Shown one piece after another: positions 46,801 through 63,000 of a stretch of DNA of 64,000 nt. The notes below the pieces were generated by a model, which saw only the letters and a list, made by a program, of their open reading frames with translations, searched no databases and was not told the origin of the DNA. Origin of the DNA: Notospermus geniculatus (Eukaryota; Nemertea; Pilidiophora; Heteronemertea; Lineidae); NCBI GenBank assembly GCA_002633025.1, contig NMRB01001080.1:146298-210297 (forward strand). Direction: 5' to 3'. Within the stretch, counting starts at the first letter, position 1; every line of letters starts with the position of its first letter. Both the position numbers and the translations under genes were made by a program.

Positions 46801-49241
46801 GCATGTGCGGTGACAGGACGCTGAGACAAAAAACTCCTATGGAGGCACCCTCAGAGACAGAATGAATTGCATTCGTGTGCGGCAGGCTTTTGATACGAAA
46901 ATATACCAATATCTTTCAGGTCCTTTCTGGATATGTACAACTTTGGTATTCACGACAGCCATCTGTGGTAACTTGGCGAACTACATAAGCTGTGGACGAT
47001 ATGACTACGAATGGAAGTATGATTTTCATAAAGGTATGTTTCTAGGCTGGTGAAGAATTTACACGTTAGTTGATCAGTCTCTGCTGAAAGTGTATGGTAT
47101 TCCATTGACATTTTGTTGAAATAGTTTGCTTAATTTCGTTCTGTAATTTGGTATAACGGTTTATAACATAACAAGATGGGTTATTTGTTTCGTTTTCTTT
47201 TCTTATCTAGTTACCTTTGCCGCTGCTGCCATTTTTTGCTACTGGTGGTTAATCCCGACAGCTGTCTACGGTATGCTCTGGTGGAGAGGTAGTCAGGCCG
47301 GCTACACTTACATGGAGATTATCTGTTTGTATGGGTATTCATTGGCCATCTACATTCCCATATCTGTGAGTTTTCAGTTTGAATTTATTCACATGAACCT
47401 TTGACTGTGTTGTGGCACCAATCGTTTCGAACTCTTCAAATGCCCTTTACGTTTTAAAACCTTGTTGGTGTACCGGTAAAATCGTTTTTACAGCCGAAAT
47501 GAAATTCACCTCGCATTTCTGATGGTTCTTCTGCAATGTCAAGTGCAGTCTCCTCCATCACACTGTCAGTATCATTTTCCTGAGTGACTGAACAGGTGAT
47601 CGTTGTTACTGCTGCACAAGGTGCCAAATAGCCCCCACTTCTGCAGACTTCAAATTGGGTATCCATGTACATGTACCTTGTCATTTCCACACATTTATAT
47701 GAGTTGTTCATGAACCGTTTCTCCTTGAAAAAGCTTACTTCAAAGTAACACCTAGTTTTCCATCTTGTGCTCATCTACATGTACAGTCCTCCCTCGCTAT
47801 TACGAACCCTTCGGGGTCCAAGGGTTAAGTTCATACTAATGCGGAGTTCGTAATAGCGAGGATTTAAATACCCGGGTACATGTCCTGAAATTTTGGGAGC
47901 CAGATGGTGGGTTCGTAATATCCGGGACAGGGAATTCGTAAAATCGAGGTTCGTAAGAGCGAGGGTGCACTGTGTTGGCTTGTTACCGTACACATTTCCC
48001 TACAGTATGATTAGATTGTTGATAGATAAAACCTTCAATTTTCTTTACAGATTCTGTGGGTGGTGCCATACCAGTGGTTTCAGTGGACTTTAGTGTTAAT
48101 TGGAATGTTGTTGTCAGGTGAGTTGTTATTTTAGGTGATACCTGACATACATGTATACTGTTGATTTTGTACTGAAGTACCGGAAGGCAAAGTTTAGTCG
48201 TCACACCAGTGGTGCCTCACATGAGTAAAACTGGGCAGCTGTGTATCCTGTTTCCCATAGTTACATCTTTCAATATTGGTGGGCTTTCAGTATGCTTTAT
48301 GATATTTGAGAGTCCAGAAGATCTGGGAAACATGTCCTCCCAGGTCTTACCCGATCACTGGGCGGTTCTGACTTCTGGAAGGATTTTCCTCCCAAAACGG
48401 GCATGTAATGTATGTACTTCACTATAATCCCTGACAGAAAATGTTTCATCCCAGAGCCTGGTAGAAAACTCCCAAGATATGCTTTAAAGCGAATCGAAAG
48501 CGGATTTTGTTTACATTTGGATGGTGTTTGTAAACAGAAAATTCAGCCAATCAGAATGCACGAAAATTTCTTTTGTTGACATTCTGGAGAAGTTTGTTTA
48601 CATTTTTCCCGAAAATTCGTCCCCTTTCAAATTCTATTTCTAAATCAAATTTTTTCGCTTTTGATTCGCTTTAAATGGGTGCCTTCCTGTACCCCAGTCG
48701 TCACTGGTGCAAAGCATGTGGGTTGGGTCCGGTCCAAATTCATTTCCTCATCCATTTGTATATTTCAGGTTGTGTGTTGATGTTTACATTATGGCCAGCG
48801 GTGAAAGAAGATGATAAAAAGGTAATGTAATGTTGTCAATTACATACACAATAATTATGTGACGTGCTAGCTCCAGCAATGTCACAAAAGCAGAAAGGGT
48901 TAACACCTTTACAACAAACACAGTAGCTGAAATGAAGAAATTTTCTGTGGGTTTGCAATGAGGGGGGCGCCGTACTAACACCATACGGCGTCGGCACGAA
49001 CACCACATGTTTCCAAAGAGAGGCTCATTGCGCTAAAAAGGCTGGATATGCAGAGACCGAGTCCAGATTTCTCAATTTGGGATTTCTCTGTCATAGTCTA
49101 GAACAGTTTCTCAGGGAATAATCTTCCCTGAGAGGCGATCAGTGATATCCTTCTTCGTCACTCTTCGCTTTATTTCAGATTGCTTGGATCACCATGGGTC
49201 TGGTTTTAATCTTCCACGGACTGCTTGCCACAGGTTTCATG
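37821..49241 (+). CDS. YIPF1/YIPF2-type YIP1 family Golgi membrane protein (3' end not found)
   Basis: Exons: 37821-37838 (tentative, ATG to a gtgaga donor), 43718-43763, 43893-43952, 44049-44072, 44267-44293, 45672-45793, 46314-46482, 46920-47033, 47211-47365, 48051-48117, 48769-48821, 49179-49241. Phases agree at every junction. The N-terminal region is acidic and ends in DSDDDVGDKEE. The 46314 exon encodes the family core KKQPSFWTFEYYQAWFDVDT followed by NPDLYG. Later exons supply membrane segments: GPFWICTTLVFTTAICGNL, the AAAAIFCYWWLIPTAV region, YGYSLAIYIP, ILWVVPYQW and ITMGLVLIFHGLLATG. YIP1 proteins have five membrane spans and act in ER-Golgi trafficking with Rab GTPases. The last exon was not found and may be in the gap at 49709-49889. 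The 43893 and 44049 exons are the least certain internal ones, and whether it is YIPF1 or YIPF2 cannot be told. Confidence 0.88.
38328..38346. repeat. Left arm of a 19-bp inverted repeat around the 959-codon ORF
   Basis: 'tttcatcaaaatcggtcaa' is the exact complement of 42865-42883. The pair brackets the leader copies and the ORF at a distance of about 4.5 kb. It might be an internal part of a terminal repeat, but this motif looks like common repeat sequence and the match does not extend outward. Confidence 0.3.
38663..39380 (+). repeat. Duplicated 313-bp leader with a 92-bp ORF fragment between the copies
   Basis: 38663-38975 and 39068-39380 are direct copies differing at about four positions. 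Between them, 38976-39067 matches 41818-41909 of the downstream ORF (codons about 805-835) with no difference that I can see. The offset is exactly 405 bases (313 + 92). Each leader carries two CRE-like sites (gtgacgtcat at 38764 and gtgacgtcac at 38796) and 'atcacgtgatca' at about 38826. The second copy continues through a pyrimidine-rich 'tttctttttttcag' to the ATG. The arrangement implies a tandem duplication whose first ORF copy was almost wholly deleted. Confidence 0.95.
39406..42285 (+). CDS. Intact 959-aa single-exon ORF, candidate DDE transposase of an unnamed family
   Basis: ATG to TGA without interruption, in a window where other genes are split into small exons. Residues about 1-110 are basic and helical and could bind DNA. 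Residues 110-160 are Ser/Pro/acidic linker. C164-x2-C167 opens a Lys/Arg-rich coiled coil to about 290. From 340 the protein is globular: LAWDATSLDSSHVNEVHV (D384), then LGVLAGGTAADYAGHI, then LSDRVAVNH (D463), CNVHPLDGIAKGC (C488, H491, D494, C500), FGKDCTAAN (C524), GNRLHVLYH (567-575) and HNIFAEQTLGL (E750). Two well-spaced Asp, a late Glu and an inserted Cys/His region fit an RNase H-fold transposase with an insertion, as in hAT-like enzymes. This is inference. I recognise similar anonymous, probably transposon-encoded animal proteins but know no family name. Residues 800-860 are a highly basic helix. The C-terminus is acidic. Confidence 0.75.
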   Translation: MEGEKKKTKQDLNDLIETFKDDYNVNETTGSVRIPSNGFLLFLHYTAGKKDFLSVSNRFIEIAEKNGIKNLNKEATRTRMRRTIKKLSSYSNLNQSWDLIVQFLETEFEFSFKKDVSTDIGQRADSEHEMPAEGSASSSVEIGKRKDIGLPLPQPSPKKLKTDCLKCVNRRKTASVVIRNNKLLRKRLSRVNIDRDEMRKLKQQVKRKSDIEVRLRSELSLLKKEFEKKSDLLNKMEQNINEAGIKTVKKRIRKTAKDRRIQALLKAKRQLKKENAALQRENEHLNDLVETSSDIQSSVSAKKDDKTYSCAYRKAAYACLINQVPIETTGSLISTVVEDITGLKVDSQADPTRVSQFAYELGVISDVQVGEVLAEQDNLTLAWDATSLDSSHVNEVHVCVPSVPPRGYLLQLGVLAGGTAADYAGHITDSLRDIIETYALYRKEETIPIYTAAINHLKNTLSDRVAVNHCAVTKLEEQLNIKLLELKCNVHPLDGIAKGCRDSLKKFDKEHVDRSKSDIFGKDCTAANLIYAVSKFRYKNGSGDPSGFKLFLKRENIEPKLFVRYVGNRLHVLYHSAAVIFRYRTQLVSYLSKSCTVQSGLRPAIAKDLQNDFIIAQLQGLGLIGKVLTGPWMRVVYGNADHKTNLELVPEMKTAVGNLKRLLRNPEEIVHTKKDVFDKVLDHDETLVELQTACKDNVSLLLTIVELLLKATLEVLERQLSEYLVGDLSNPTVSQIAQSKSAPTHNIFAEQTLGLTDHQFRRAPNATFGFIDGKVKAKKNQTMDWLKSKDTKEQDSIISFAINRASKMRAIRNQRDKKIAEAKQNRVKDKVQQSEQRDRKKIEKKLKSYWFGDSNSLNDLALEDSQLTFISGVKEDPQCLQDKYLEHTWHDDNHDNTLYYGKVLNIKLYNPKAKVPKLPKLTVAYWAVNEVEDDAVDFNLSVVEVLADVITGDLNILEN
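42286..43011. other. 3' flank of the 959-codon ORF
   Basis: 'aaaatggccg' motifs recur at 42410 and 42439. No AATAAA lies close to the stop. The right arm of the 19-bp inverted repeat is at 42865-42883. No clear element terminus is visible, so the right boundary of the mobile unit is unknown. Confidence 0.4.
43012..43447. mobile_element. Foldback element built of 'ggaaacgtttcc' motifs
   Basis: Ends 'gtcagttcgggaaagttcc' and 'aactttcccgaactgatg' are complementary apart from small changes. The arms repeat 'ggaaacgtttc' and 'gattccgatat' many times on both strands. The centre (43150-43300) is unrelated. Short ORFs on both strands are by-products. Confidence 0.8.
44341..44428. repeat. Near-perfect 88-bp hairpin in a YIPF intron
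   Basis: 'gggtgatttcaaagttggtg' at 44341 pairs with its complement ending at 44428, and the pairing continues through 'ttaaca' and 'gtttacaatg' to a loop of about eight bases. Either a minimal foldback MITE or a hairpin RNA source. No target duplication is obvious. Confidence 0.85.
45197..45439. mobile_element. Two abutting palindromic MITEs in a YIPF intron
   Basis: First element about 45197-45320 ('ccatatgcttgggttggac' to 'gtccaacccaagtatacag'). Second about 45318-45439 ('agggccgtatgcacgg' to 'ccgtgaattcggccct'). Both contain 'actttcattaaagt'-like cores, so they belong to one family and share the junction. Confidence 0.8.
45882..46038. mobile_element. Foldback MITE in a YIPF intron
   Basis: Ends 'ttaaagcggattgttcg' and 'cgaatagtccgctttaa' are complementary with one mismatch. 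It begins about 90 bp after the exon at 45672-45793. The antisense frame crossing it is not a gene. Confidence 0.75.
46609..46889. mobile_element. MITE between two YIPF exons
   Basis: Partly complementary ends ('gccacacacaagtgcaattt' and 'aattgcattcgtgtgcgg'), with repeated 'ttttgcctcc' motifs. It ends about 30 bp before the YIPF exon at 46920. Confidence 0.65.
47784..47972. mobile_element. TA-associated pogo-type MITE
   Basis: Left end 'cagtcctccctcgctattac' preceded by TA; right end 'gtaagagcgagggtgcactg'. Internal 'ttcgtaatagcgagg' motifs appear on both strands. Short (189 bp) and non-coding. Confidence 0.8.
48483..48674. mobile_element. Foldback MITE in a YIPF intron
   Basis: Ends 'tttaaagcgaatcgaaagc' and 'gcttttgattcgctttaaa' are complementary apart from one base; 'gtttacat' motifs lie near both arms. 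Confidence 0.8.
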
Positions 49242-49367
49242 GTATGTCGTTCAGCAGTTTTGATGTTTGCTTCCAAATAGTGAAGAATGGCTCACATTGA
49301 TAAAAGCCAGCAAATGCTTTTACTTCAAGTTCTGTAGTGCATTTACATTGGACCTCCCTATGCATAT

Positions 49368-49582
49368 CTTAAAGGAGCACGGTAGTGGATCTCAAATGCG
49401 TTATTTGACTGCCGACGTAGAGGGAGCCACCTAGCGGCAGTAATACGAACTACAAAAATGCATTACAAAATGTACGCAGTAAATCGGGTCATTCGCCGAA
49501 ACGTAGTTAGACTCTCGGGTTGGAGAGTGGCGCGGTGGCGCCGGCTGTCGCGAAAAAGTGGCAATACCGTGCTCCTTTAAGT
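49368..49582. mobile_element. Foldback MITE with 'cttaaaggagcacggta' ends
   Basis: Left 'cttaaaggagcacggta' and right 'taccgtgctcctttaag' are exact complements. Outside it a further pair ('agcaaatgcttttac' at 49308 and 'gtaaaagcatttgct' at 49590) suggests it landed inside an older inverted-repeat element. Confidence 0.85.
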
Positions 49583-49708
49583 AGGTACATGTAAAAGCAT
49601 TTGCTAAACGAGTGTAGGCGCCGCCCCTTACTTGTACATGTATCTGAACAGGAGGATTATGGAGAAGACAGTATGAGCATGTGGCAATTTGCTGAGCACT
49701 GTGGCCTG

Positions 49709-49889
49709 NNNNNNNNNNNNNNNNNNNNNNNNNNNNNNNNNNNNNNNNNNNNNNNNNNNNNNNNNNNNNNNNNNNNNNNNNNNNNNNNNNNNNNNNNNNN
49801 NNNNNNNNNNNNNNNNNNNNNNNNNNNNNNNNNNNNNNNNNNNNNNNNNNNNNNNNNNNNNNNNNNNNNNNNNNNNNNNNNNNNNNNNN
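49709..49889. other. Assembly gap (N run)
   Basis: 181 unknown bases directly next to the left TTAA end of the piggyBac-type element. The final YIPF exon could be hidden here. Confidence 0.99.
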
Positions 49890-50478
49890 TTAACCCTTTC
49901 GCTGCCGATTGATTTTTCAAAAATTAGCCACTGAAATCTAATTATTTGTTACTATAAAGCATGTACTGTTAGCCTGAAGAAGATAGGAATACCTTGTAGG
50001 GAATGGTCTAAGCTTTATCCTCTGGTGACTTTTTTCGACTAATTTGCATATATGACGTCACCAGGAGCCGCCATCTTGGATTTTTGGTAATTTCAAAAAA
50101 ATCCCCACTAAAAGTGTGGCTTGCCACCTTGGCAATAAAGATATCTGAATGCAATCACTGTAAATACATCTTTACAATGATAACAATGAAAAGCAATCTC
50201 ATTTACACTTGAAAAAAATTATATTTTTCAAAATATTTTCTCCCAAAATTTCGCCCCCGGGGGGTGCCACCCTGCACCCCCTCAAGATACAAGCAAAATT
50301 TTACCGCAAATCCTGTACCCAGCACCTCAAAATACGTCTCAAATGATAGCGCATATGCCACGCCATCTTACGGCGGTGCCTAGAACTACTATCGACGATC
50401 TATTGAGCAGCCTAACGCTGTCGATCAGGGGGACTGTTTTATGTCGCATTTATGCGACATTGGCAGCGAAAGGGTTAA
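49890..50478. mobile_element. TTAA-flanked piggyBac-type non-autonomous element
   Basis: Both ends read TTAACCCTTTCGCTGCC inward, with TTAA as the outermost four bases on each side. That is the target duplication of piggyBac, and the CCC-starting end is also typical of that superfamily. The 590-bp body encodes no transposase and includes 'cgccccggggggtgccacc'-type GC-rich sequence. Confidence 0.8.
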
Positions 50479-51586
50479 CTCACTAATAGCTCTACAGGCG
50501 CCTGTGATATAGCGTAGTGTCACCGTGTATTAACAGACGGCGCTACAACTCAGACAACTTGTGCCCGCCGGGCAATATTTTTCGCATGTCTCCCTTTAAG
50601 ACAAGCAGGCTTACAATTGATATCTGCGGAGTGGCATGAACCAAAATGTCAATTTCAATGTTAATTTGTTTTTCCTTTGACACAGTTTGGGCTATTTCTG
50701 TGGGACTACTGTAATCCCAGTAATGTTGGCCTCCAGATTTCATCTAACATTTTTGTGTAATCGCTGCTTTTGACATCCACTTAATCTGGCGATTTCAAGG
50801 TTACATGTAAAAGTAATTTCCATTAAATTTTAATTTCCACATCCATTTATTCTGGTGGTTATTTGTTGAACGGAAAAATGGGACATATTTTCAGACACGT
50901 ACGAGCAACGGTTATCGAGATACAGACGTTTAAAGATTGGCAACCTTACGAAAACATAGGTAGAATGTGACTATTACATCACAACTTGCATCTTTGGCTC
51001 TGGCCTGTTTCTCTCACAGACATTTTGAAACAAGCAAACCTATATGAGGCCTCCAGAATGAGTGGCTTGGCACCAGTTTTGGCTGCAATTTCGCGGAGCT
51101 AGGCACCTTTTTGTCAACACACGCGAAATTCACGATGCACAATGTACACTTTTCAAATTAATCCGGTAGCGAAAGTGTTAAGAAGTTTTATGCATACAGC
51201 CCCTGGTTTTTAATGGGCCCAACACGACATGCGGACAGTGGACACAACATGCCGACAGTGGAGTTCTTCTAAAGGATGATAAGGATGATATGCAGCAACA
51301 AGGAATTAAATGTTCATTCCAATAATTTATTCATAAAGAAGCAGTGATATTTCATCGATAATGAAAATAAGCAGAAGTTGGACAAGTTTAGATATCTAGT
51401 TTAGCACGATTGCAGCAACCAAGATTCGCAGATGCATCATATGTGAGGTGGTCTGGGAAAACCCATTGCCTGTGCACTAATCTCCTGCTACTGTTTATCT
51501 GTTACGAAGTACATTTCAGCTACCGGGGTATTGAAATGTGCAGATTCACCAAGGCCATTTTACTTTCCTCAAGGTGACATCCGACG

Positions 51587-51660
51587 GCGCCCTGATAGCT
51601 GATTGGTTATCACGTCCGCTCAGCAAGCGGCAGGTCCCGGGTTCGAATCCAACCCAGGCC
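51587..51660 (+). repeat. tRNA-like SINE head
   Basis: An A-box-like 'tagctgattggttatcacg' and a B-box-like 'gggttcgaatcc' are spaced as in a tRNA. 'ccgctcagcaagcgg' forms an anticodon-like stem-loop, but the T stem and acceptor stem do not pair, so it is a retroposon rather than a working tRNA gene. The body probably continues toward 51830. Confidence 0.6.
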
Positions 51661-52833
51661 ATATGGGACTTCATTCCTGGCTCTTCATGTCCGTCACCCT
51701 AACCCTAACCTTGTTTCTTTGCAAGGGCAAGTAAAAGACTCCAATCCATCCATGTGAGGAACATGAGTAGCTTGAGATGGCCTCCTCCGTACTTGCCAGG
51801 GCCAATAATGCTATAGCTTCGGCCCTGACAGAAATACGAAATACAAATCCAATGGGTCTTCCTAGACTGCCTCACATATTTGAGAAAATTAGGTGACTAT
51901 TTCTTATGACTGAACTGCAAAATTTGGAAACTTGCGCACGCACTTGTGTGCATCGGTTAGGCAAATTTGAATTTTATGACCAATCACGCCTTGGTTTGCC
52001 TCTCACTACTACCGGTACATGTAGACAAGCATGTATGCACAAAATCTCTACACCAAGATGGCGGTGGGCCATCAAAAACGATGAATTTAGTCAACAAATT
52101 CATGTGACCTTACATAACGTTCAGGATTTTCTTTCGGATGTAGGCATATTTGTTATACTCTAGTACATCCTATTATGCTGACCTGCAACATCCAAGTCTT
52201 CAATACTTGATCCATAACAAGAGACCGAGGAAGATAATCGGGAACCGTTGACTACCATGGATGAGGTGACACTGCCGTAAAAATCCATATTGGATACCAT
52301 TCAGTGTCTGGTATGTCAGTTTCATATTGAAAGCAACACAGTATTGCTCAGGGACTTTATTCATGAAGCATTCATAACCCGCTCTGACAAAAGCCATTTT
52401 CACTGAGTTCAGGTAAAGACTCGGCTTCTCCTCCCTTGACCTTCACGGAAGCAAACCACATTCCATGTTCAACGTGCCGTGTGCAAAAAATTGATTTCCC
52501 CGGTCCCAAAAATAGCAACCAATCACAGCAAAGCTTGCATTATGTCAAGGCTGCCATTGGCGTCCATGTTGTTGTTGACATCCAACACCCATTTTTTTCC
52601 GGTAATGACGCTGACCAATCAAAATTTGATAAAATGACATGATTGATATTTTTTCTTCAGTGAACGACGACTTCCACAACTGCCGAAACAGGGCGTATGA
52701 ATAAATTATCGCAAAAGAAACGAGGCTTCTGATTGGGTGCATGAGAAAATCCCAAAGTGTTGAACACAGAATCTGGCTGCTTGCTGCAGAGTGTAGGAAG
52801 AGGTTAGCTGATTTCACACGATGCATTATGCAG

Positions 52834-52996
52834 CATGGCAAAAGCAGACGCATGTCGCTCTTAGCTTGGCACGTTGAGACCAAATGTTTGTCTGTCTATT
52901 ATGAAATCTGAAACAATCTATTTCTTCCATTCTCTCCTGGTGTCCTCTTAGTTCGTTGAGGCTCACCTTCTGAGCAACATGCGTCTGCTTTTGCCA
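52834..52996. mobile_element. MITE family 'caaaaccag...gagcgaca', copy 2
   Basis: Ends 'atggcaaaagcagacgcatg' and 'catgcgtctgcttttgccag' are complementary. It contains the family motifs 'gttgagaccaaat' and 'attctctcctggtgtc' seen at 22713-22852 and 56608-56791. Confidence 0.85.
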
Positions 52997-53163
52997 GAGC
53001 AGGTCACATATTTTCATTTGCAAGCACCCTATGTGCATTCTCAGCCTCGTCAACTTACAAGGGCTTCTTGAATAAGGTCCCAGGATAGCTAGCGCAGTGC
53101 CGCTACCTACTGACAATAAAGTCCCTTAACGGGAAGTAAAAATCCATTGCACCGAGATTTTCC

Positions 53164-59591
<6,428 letters not shown>

Positions 59592-60037
59592 CTTGCATGT
59601 CTTGCAATGTATTGCATCATGTGTGCATGTGTTGGCTATATGCCGAAATGGAATTGATGGTTTATGTAGCGGTTTTGTGACGTCACGCAAACGCGATAAG
59701 GCTGTTCTAATCCTATTACCATGCGGGAGTTAATTATGCTGGTTTCCGGCTTTGTCTATACTCCTGCGTTCCGGAGTGTAGGTGCCAGATGTCGCACTAG
59801 TCTGCGATATAATGTAGTCTCGAGCAACATGAGCAATACACCATGACACATTATGTTGTAAGCACGCATCCAGTGAAGTCTATAGTCTTATTATCTAATG
59901 TCCCTGCTTGAGACTTACTACAATGTATCCTTATATACCAACCATGTATACTGCACAGTTGTGTAACTGTTAAGCAATACCGGTAGCCTAAATAAGAAAG
60001 AATCAAGAAGTTTGTCATATTTCCATTCCATTCCACG
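59592..60037. promoter_or_regulatory. Bidirectional FARSA-GCDH promoter region
   Basis: 446 bases separate the FARSA start codon (minus) from the GCDH start codon (plus), so both genes must be driven from this interval unless unseen upstream exons exist. It contains 'gtgacgtcacgc' (59678), a CRE-like element. No TATA box is obvious near either start. Head-to-head housekeeping pairs commonly share a promoter; that is inference here. Confidence 0.6.
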
Positions 60038-63000
60038 ATGTCGATACAGAAGATGATCTTGCCGCTCCGAGTGGTTCGAGCAGCAGCACAGAAACTAAAT
60101 TCTGGTGGTGGTATCCTTTTTTGCGGGTTTCCGGGTACTGCTGCAGGAGGAAACCAGAGTACCTAGAGAAAACCTACCGGTATGCTGTCAGTGGACAGTC
60201 GCCCTCGCTATCACATGAGCATGACAGTAGCAGTAGTAGGCAGTCTACTATAGGCCTAGGCCTACGCGTACGGTAGGCCTAGGCCTACTGACCGTCTACT
60301 ATAGGGCTTACTGGAGTTCGACGGGGTATAGACAAATCCCAAATTGACGAAAACGAAGATCGGCGCACTTCCGCCAAAAAGCGTAAGCAGAACCTCGATC
60401 TGACACTGAATGACATGACGCAGAGAACCCCATGACCATGTGACGACAGTGAGTTCAACGACGTTGCGTCAGGTCGACCATTGCTGAATCATGGATTGCG
60501 TCACGTCAGCTGGTTTCAGGTCGCGGTTCTGTTTACGATTTCGGCGGAAGTACATGTACGCAGATCTGGGAATTTGGGATTTGTCTATTTTGGTTCATCC
60601 TGTCATATCTTCTTGTTGTGCGACTTCAAAGACGGGTTTTGCTGCGACGTGTCACATATGACTGGCATTCTGTATTTATCTGCTTGACAACCATTTTCCT
60701 TAACGTCATCTCTTCTATAGCTCTAACAAATGCAAGACATTTCAGTCGTACAGCTGTTACATCCACAGGGACAGATTTCAAATGGAGCGATGCGCTGAAT
60801 CTGGACGCGATGCTAACAGAGGAAGAAATCATGGTCAGGGATCAATTCAAGAATTACTGTGATGATAAACTCATGCCACGGATTATTGAAGCAAACAGAA
60901 ATGAGGGTATGCCTATTTCAGGTTGTTAGTCACCCATACGGCCATACTTCATTTTGTGGGGTTTTTGAATTTCTTTTTTGGTTCACTCTCTCAGTAACCA
61001 GTTTTCTTGCAAGTTTTCTATGTTTCAAATGCCACTCAGCCAGTTGTTACCAGCAAATTCTTCAAATGTCAAATGAAAATTTGTTTAGGATATGCTGTAT
61101 GATGTCAGTTTGTATTAGGCCAAGTTGTTTGCTGCGTGGCCTTCTGCAGGCTCTGAGGTAAGGCCACGGTTAGTATATCCTTTGGTTTACGGGCATAAAA
61201 ATTTTGAGCCCAGGTACGGAGGACGGAATAAAAATTAAAAAAAACTTCAGTTCAGTTCATTTTTTTCATTTTCAGCTTCAGAATGACAAGTTAGACAAAT
61301 CGGAGGAAATAAAAAACCAAATAAATTCTTTATAAATGCCTCTTTTCTGCTTCTTTCCGTCCTCGCTGCTGGGAAATAGACATACGCCAGTTGGTTTTGT
61401 TTATTTTTAGCTGTCGTGACTGCTGAAATCAAGGTCGGCGGGAATAAAAACAACTCCATTTATTTGTTTTTTCTCAGAATATCTCATTTGAACTTCGGCG
61501 GAAATAAAACAAACTGATTTTCCCAATTTTATTTTTTTTCGGAATGGCATTTTGCCACGTCGGCGGGCCCGTAAACCAAAGAATAAAAAAAGTGTGGCCT
61601 AAATGTGGGCTCTTACCTAGCTTTCGCTCTCTGTCTCTCTCCATGCGTTACAGTCCTATTCTATTGCCAGAATGATTTAAATTAAAACCTGAAGTTTTCC
61701 CATTGTTGTTGCTTGCAGTGTTCCACAGAGAAATACTCAACGAGATGGGTGAACTGGGCGTCCTTGGTCCAACCATCAAGGGGTATGGGTGTGCCGGCGT
61801 GTCATCTGTTGCATATGGATTGATTACTAAAGAGCTTGAAGCGTAAGTACATCATTCAGACTCAGTTGATAGACATACCGGGCCGTATTCATAAGGCCTA
61901 AAAAAAAAAAAGGTGTGGTTCCGGTAACCCGACCGACCCTAATTTTTGCCCCCAGAATTCCCTACTCAACTTTTTTTATTGACCATTTTCGACCATAAAC
62001 AAAACCCATGTGCTCTCTGTGCTATAAATAACCTACTGACGAACTCTTCCGACGATGTCCGAGAAGAACTGAAGGTGTTTCTTGTCAACCTCAGTGGTAG
62101 CATTCAGTTTGATATATATGGCCTCCACCAGAAAGTGGTATTTACACCTACATGCAATATAAAATGCTAAGGTCAGGAGTAAAAAAGCAGAGCAAAATAA
62201 AAAAAAATCCCTCCCGACCGACCCTTACTGAAGGAGACCTCGTTACCGGAACCACACCTTTTTTTTTTTTAGGCCTAAAGGACGTTTAAGACTTAGACGC
62301 GTGTAACTTCGTCAAATGCATGGTGGAAGTGTGTGCATTTAGTGAAGTTACACGCGTCTAAGTCTTAAAAACGCCCTTTATGAATACGGCCCGGTATATT
62401 GATATGAAGAAAAGTTGGCGAATACAAAATATCGAAGGTTGTCAATACTTCTTGGACTGGTTTATTTATTTACCTGAAACCAGCTGACGTGATGCAATCC
62501 ATGATTTAGCAATGGTCGACTCTGACGTAACGTCATCGAAGTCACTGTCATGGGATTCTCTGCGTCATGTCATTCAGCTTCAGGCCGAGGTTGTGTTTTG
62601 CGATTTCAGCGGAAGTGCGCAGATCTTTCTCATTTACGTCAATTTGGGATTTGTCTATTGGACCAATGAACCGGGAATTGGTGATGGAAGTTTTCTAACT
62701 TGACGCAAGGGCCCAACGCGCCGCGTAGCGGCCAACAGCGAAGCTAGCCAAAGACTTGTCACGGGTCAATCAATAGAACTGGACTCATAGGAAATATGCA
62801 CCTAATGTCCAGATGGAATATACCGGACGGTTGGTTCACGTTTTTAGTGACTGTGAACGTAGATGGGTACATTATGTAGCGATACGCTGACAGATTTGCT
62901 GGGGACTTGCTCTGTGGATGTTGTAAAATGCGATTTTTGGAAGATTATTCTGATTTGCAACGTCATTTTTAATTAACATAAAAATATGTTGAGTAGCTGG

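Larger units (their letters stand above)
50479..53163. other. Region between convergent YIPF and FARSA 3' ends
   Basis: Apart from the tRNA-like repeat at 51587-51660 and the MITE at 52834-52996 I see no gene. Candidate acceptors exist (for example before 50895 and 51021), but none leads into a frame I recognise as the YIPF C-terminus. Confidence 0.45.
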
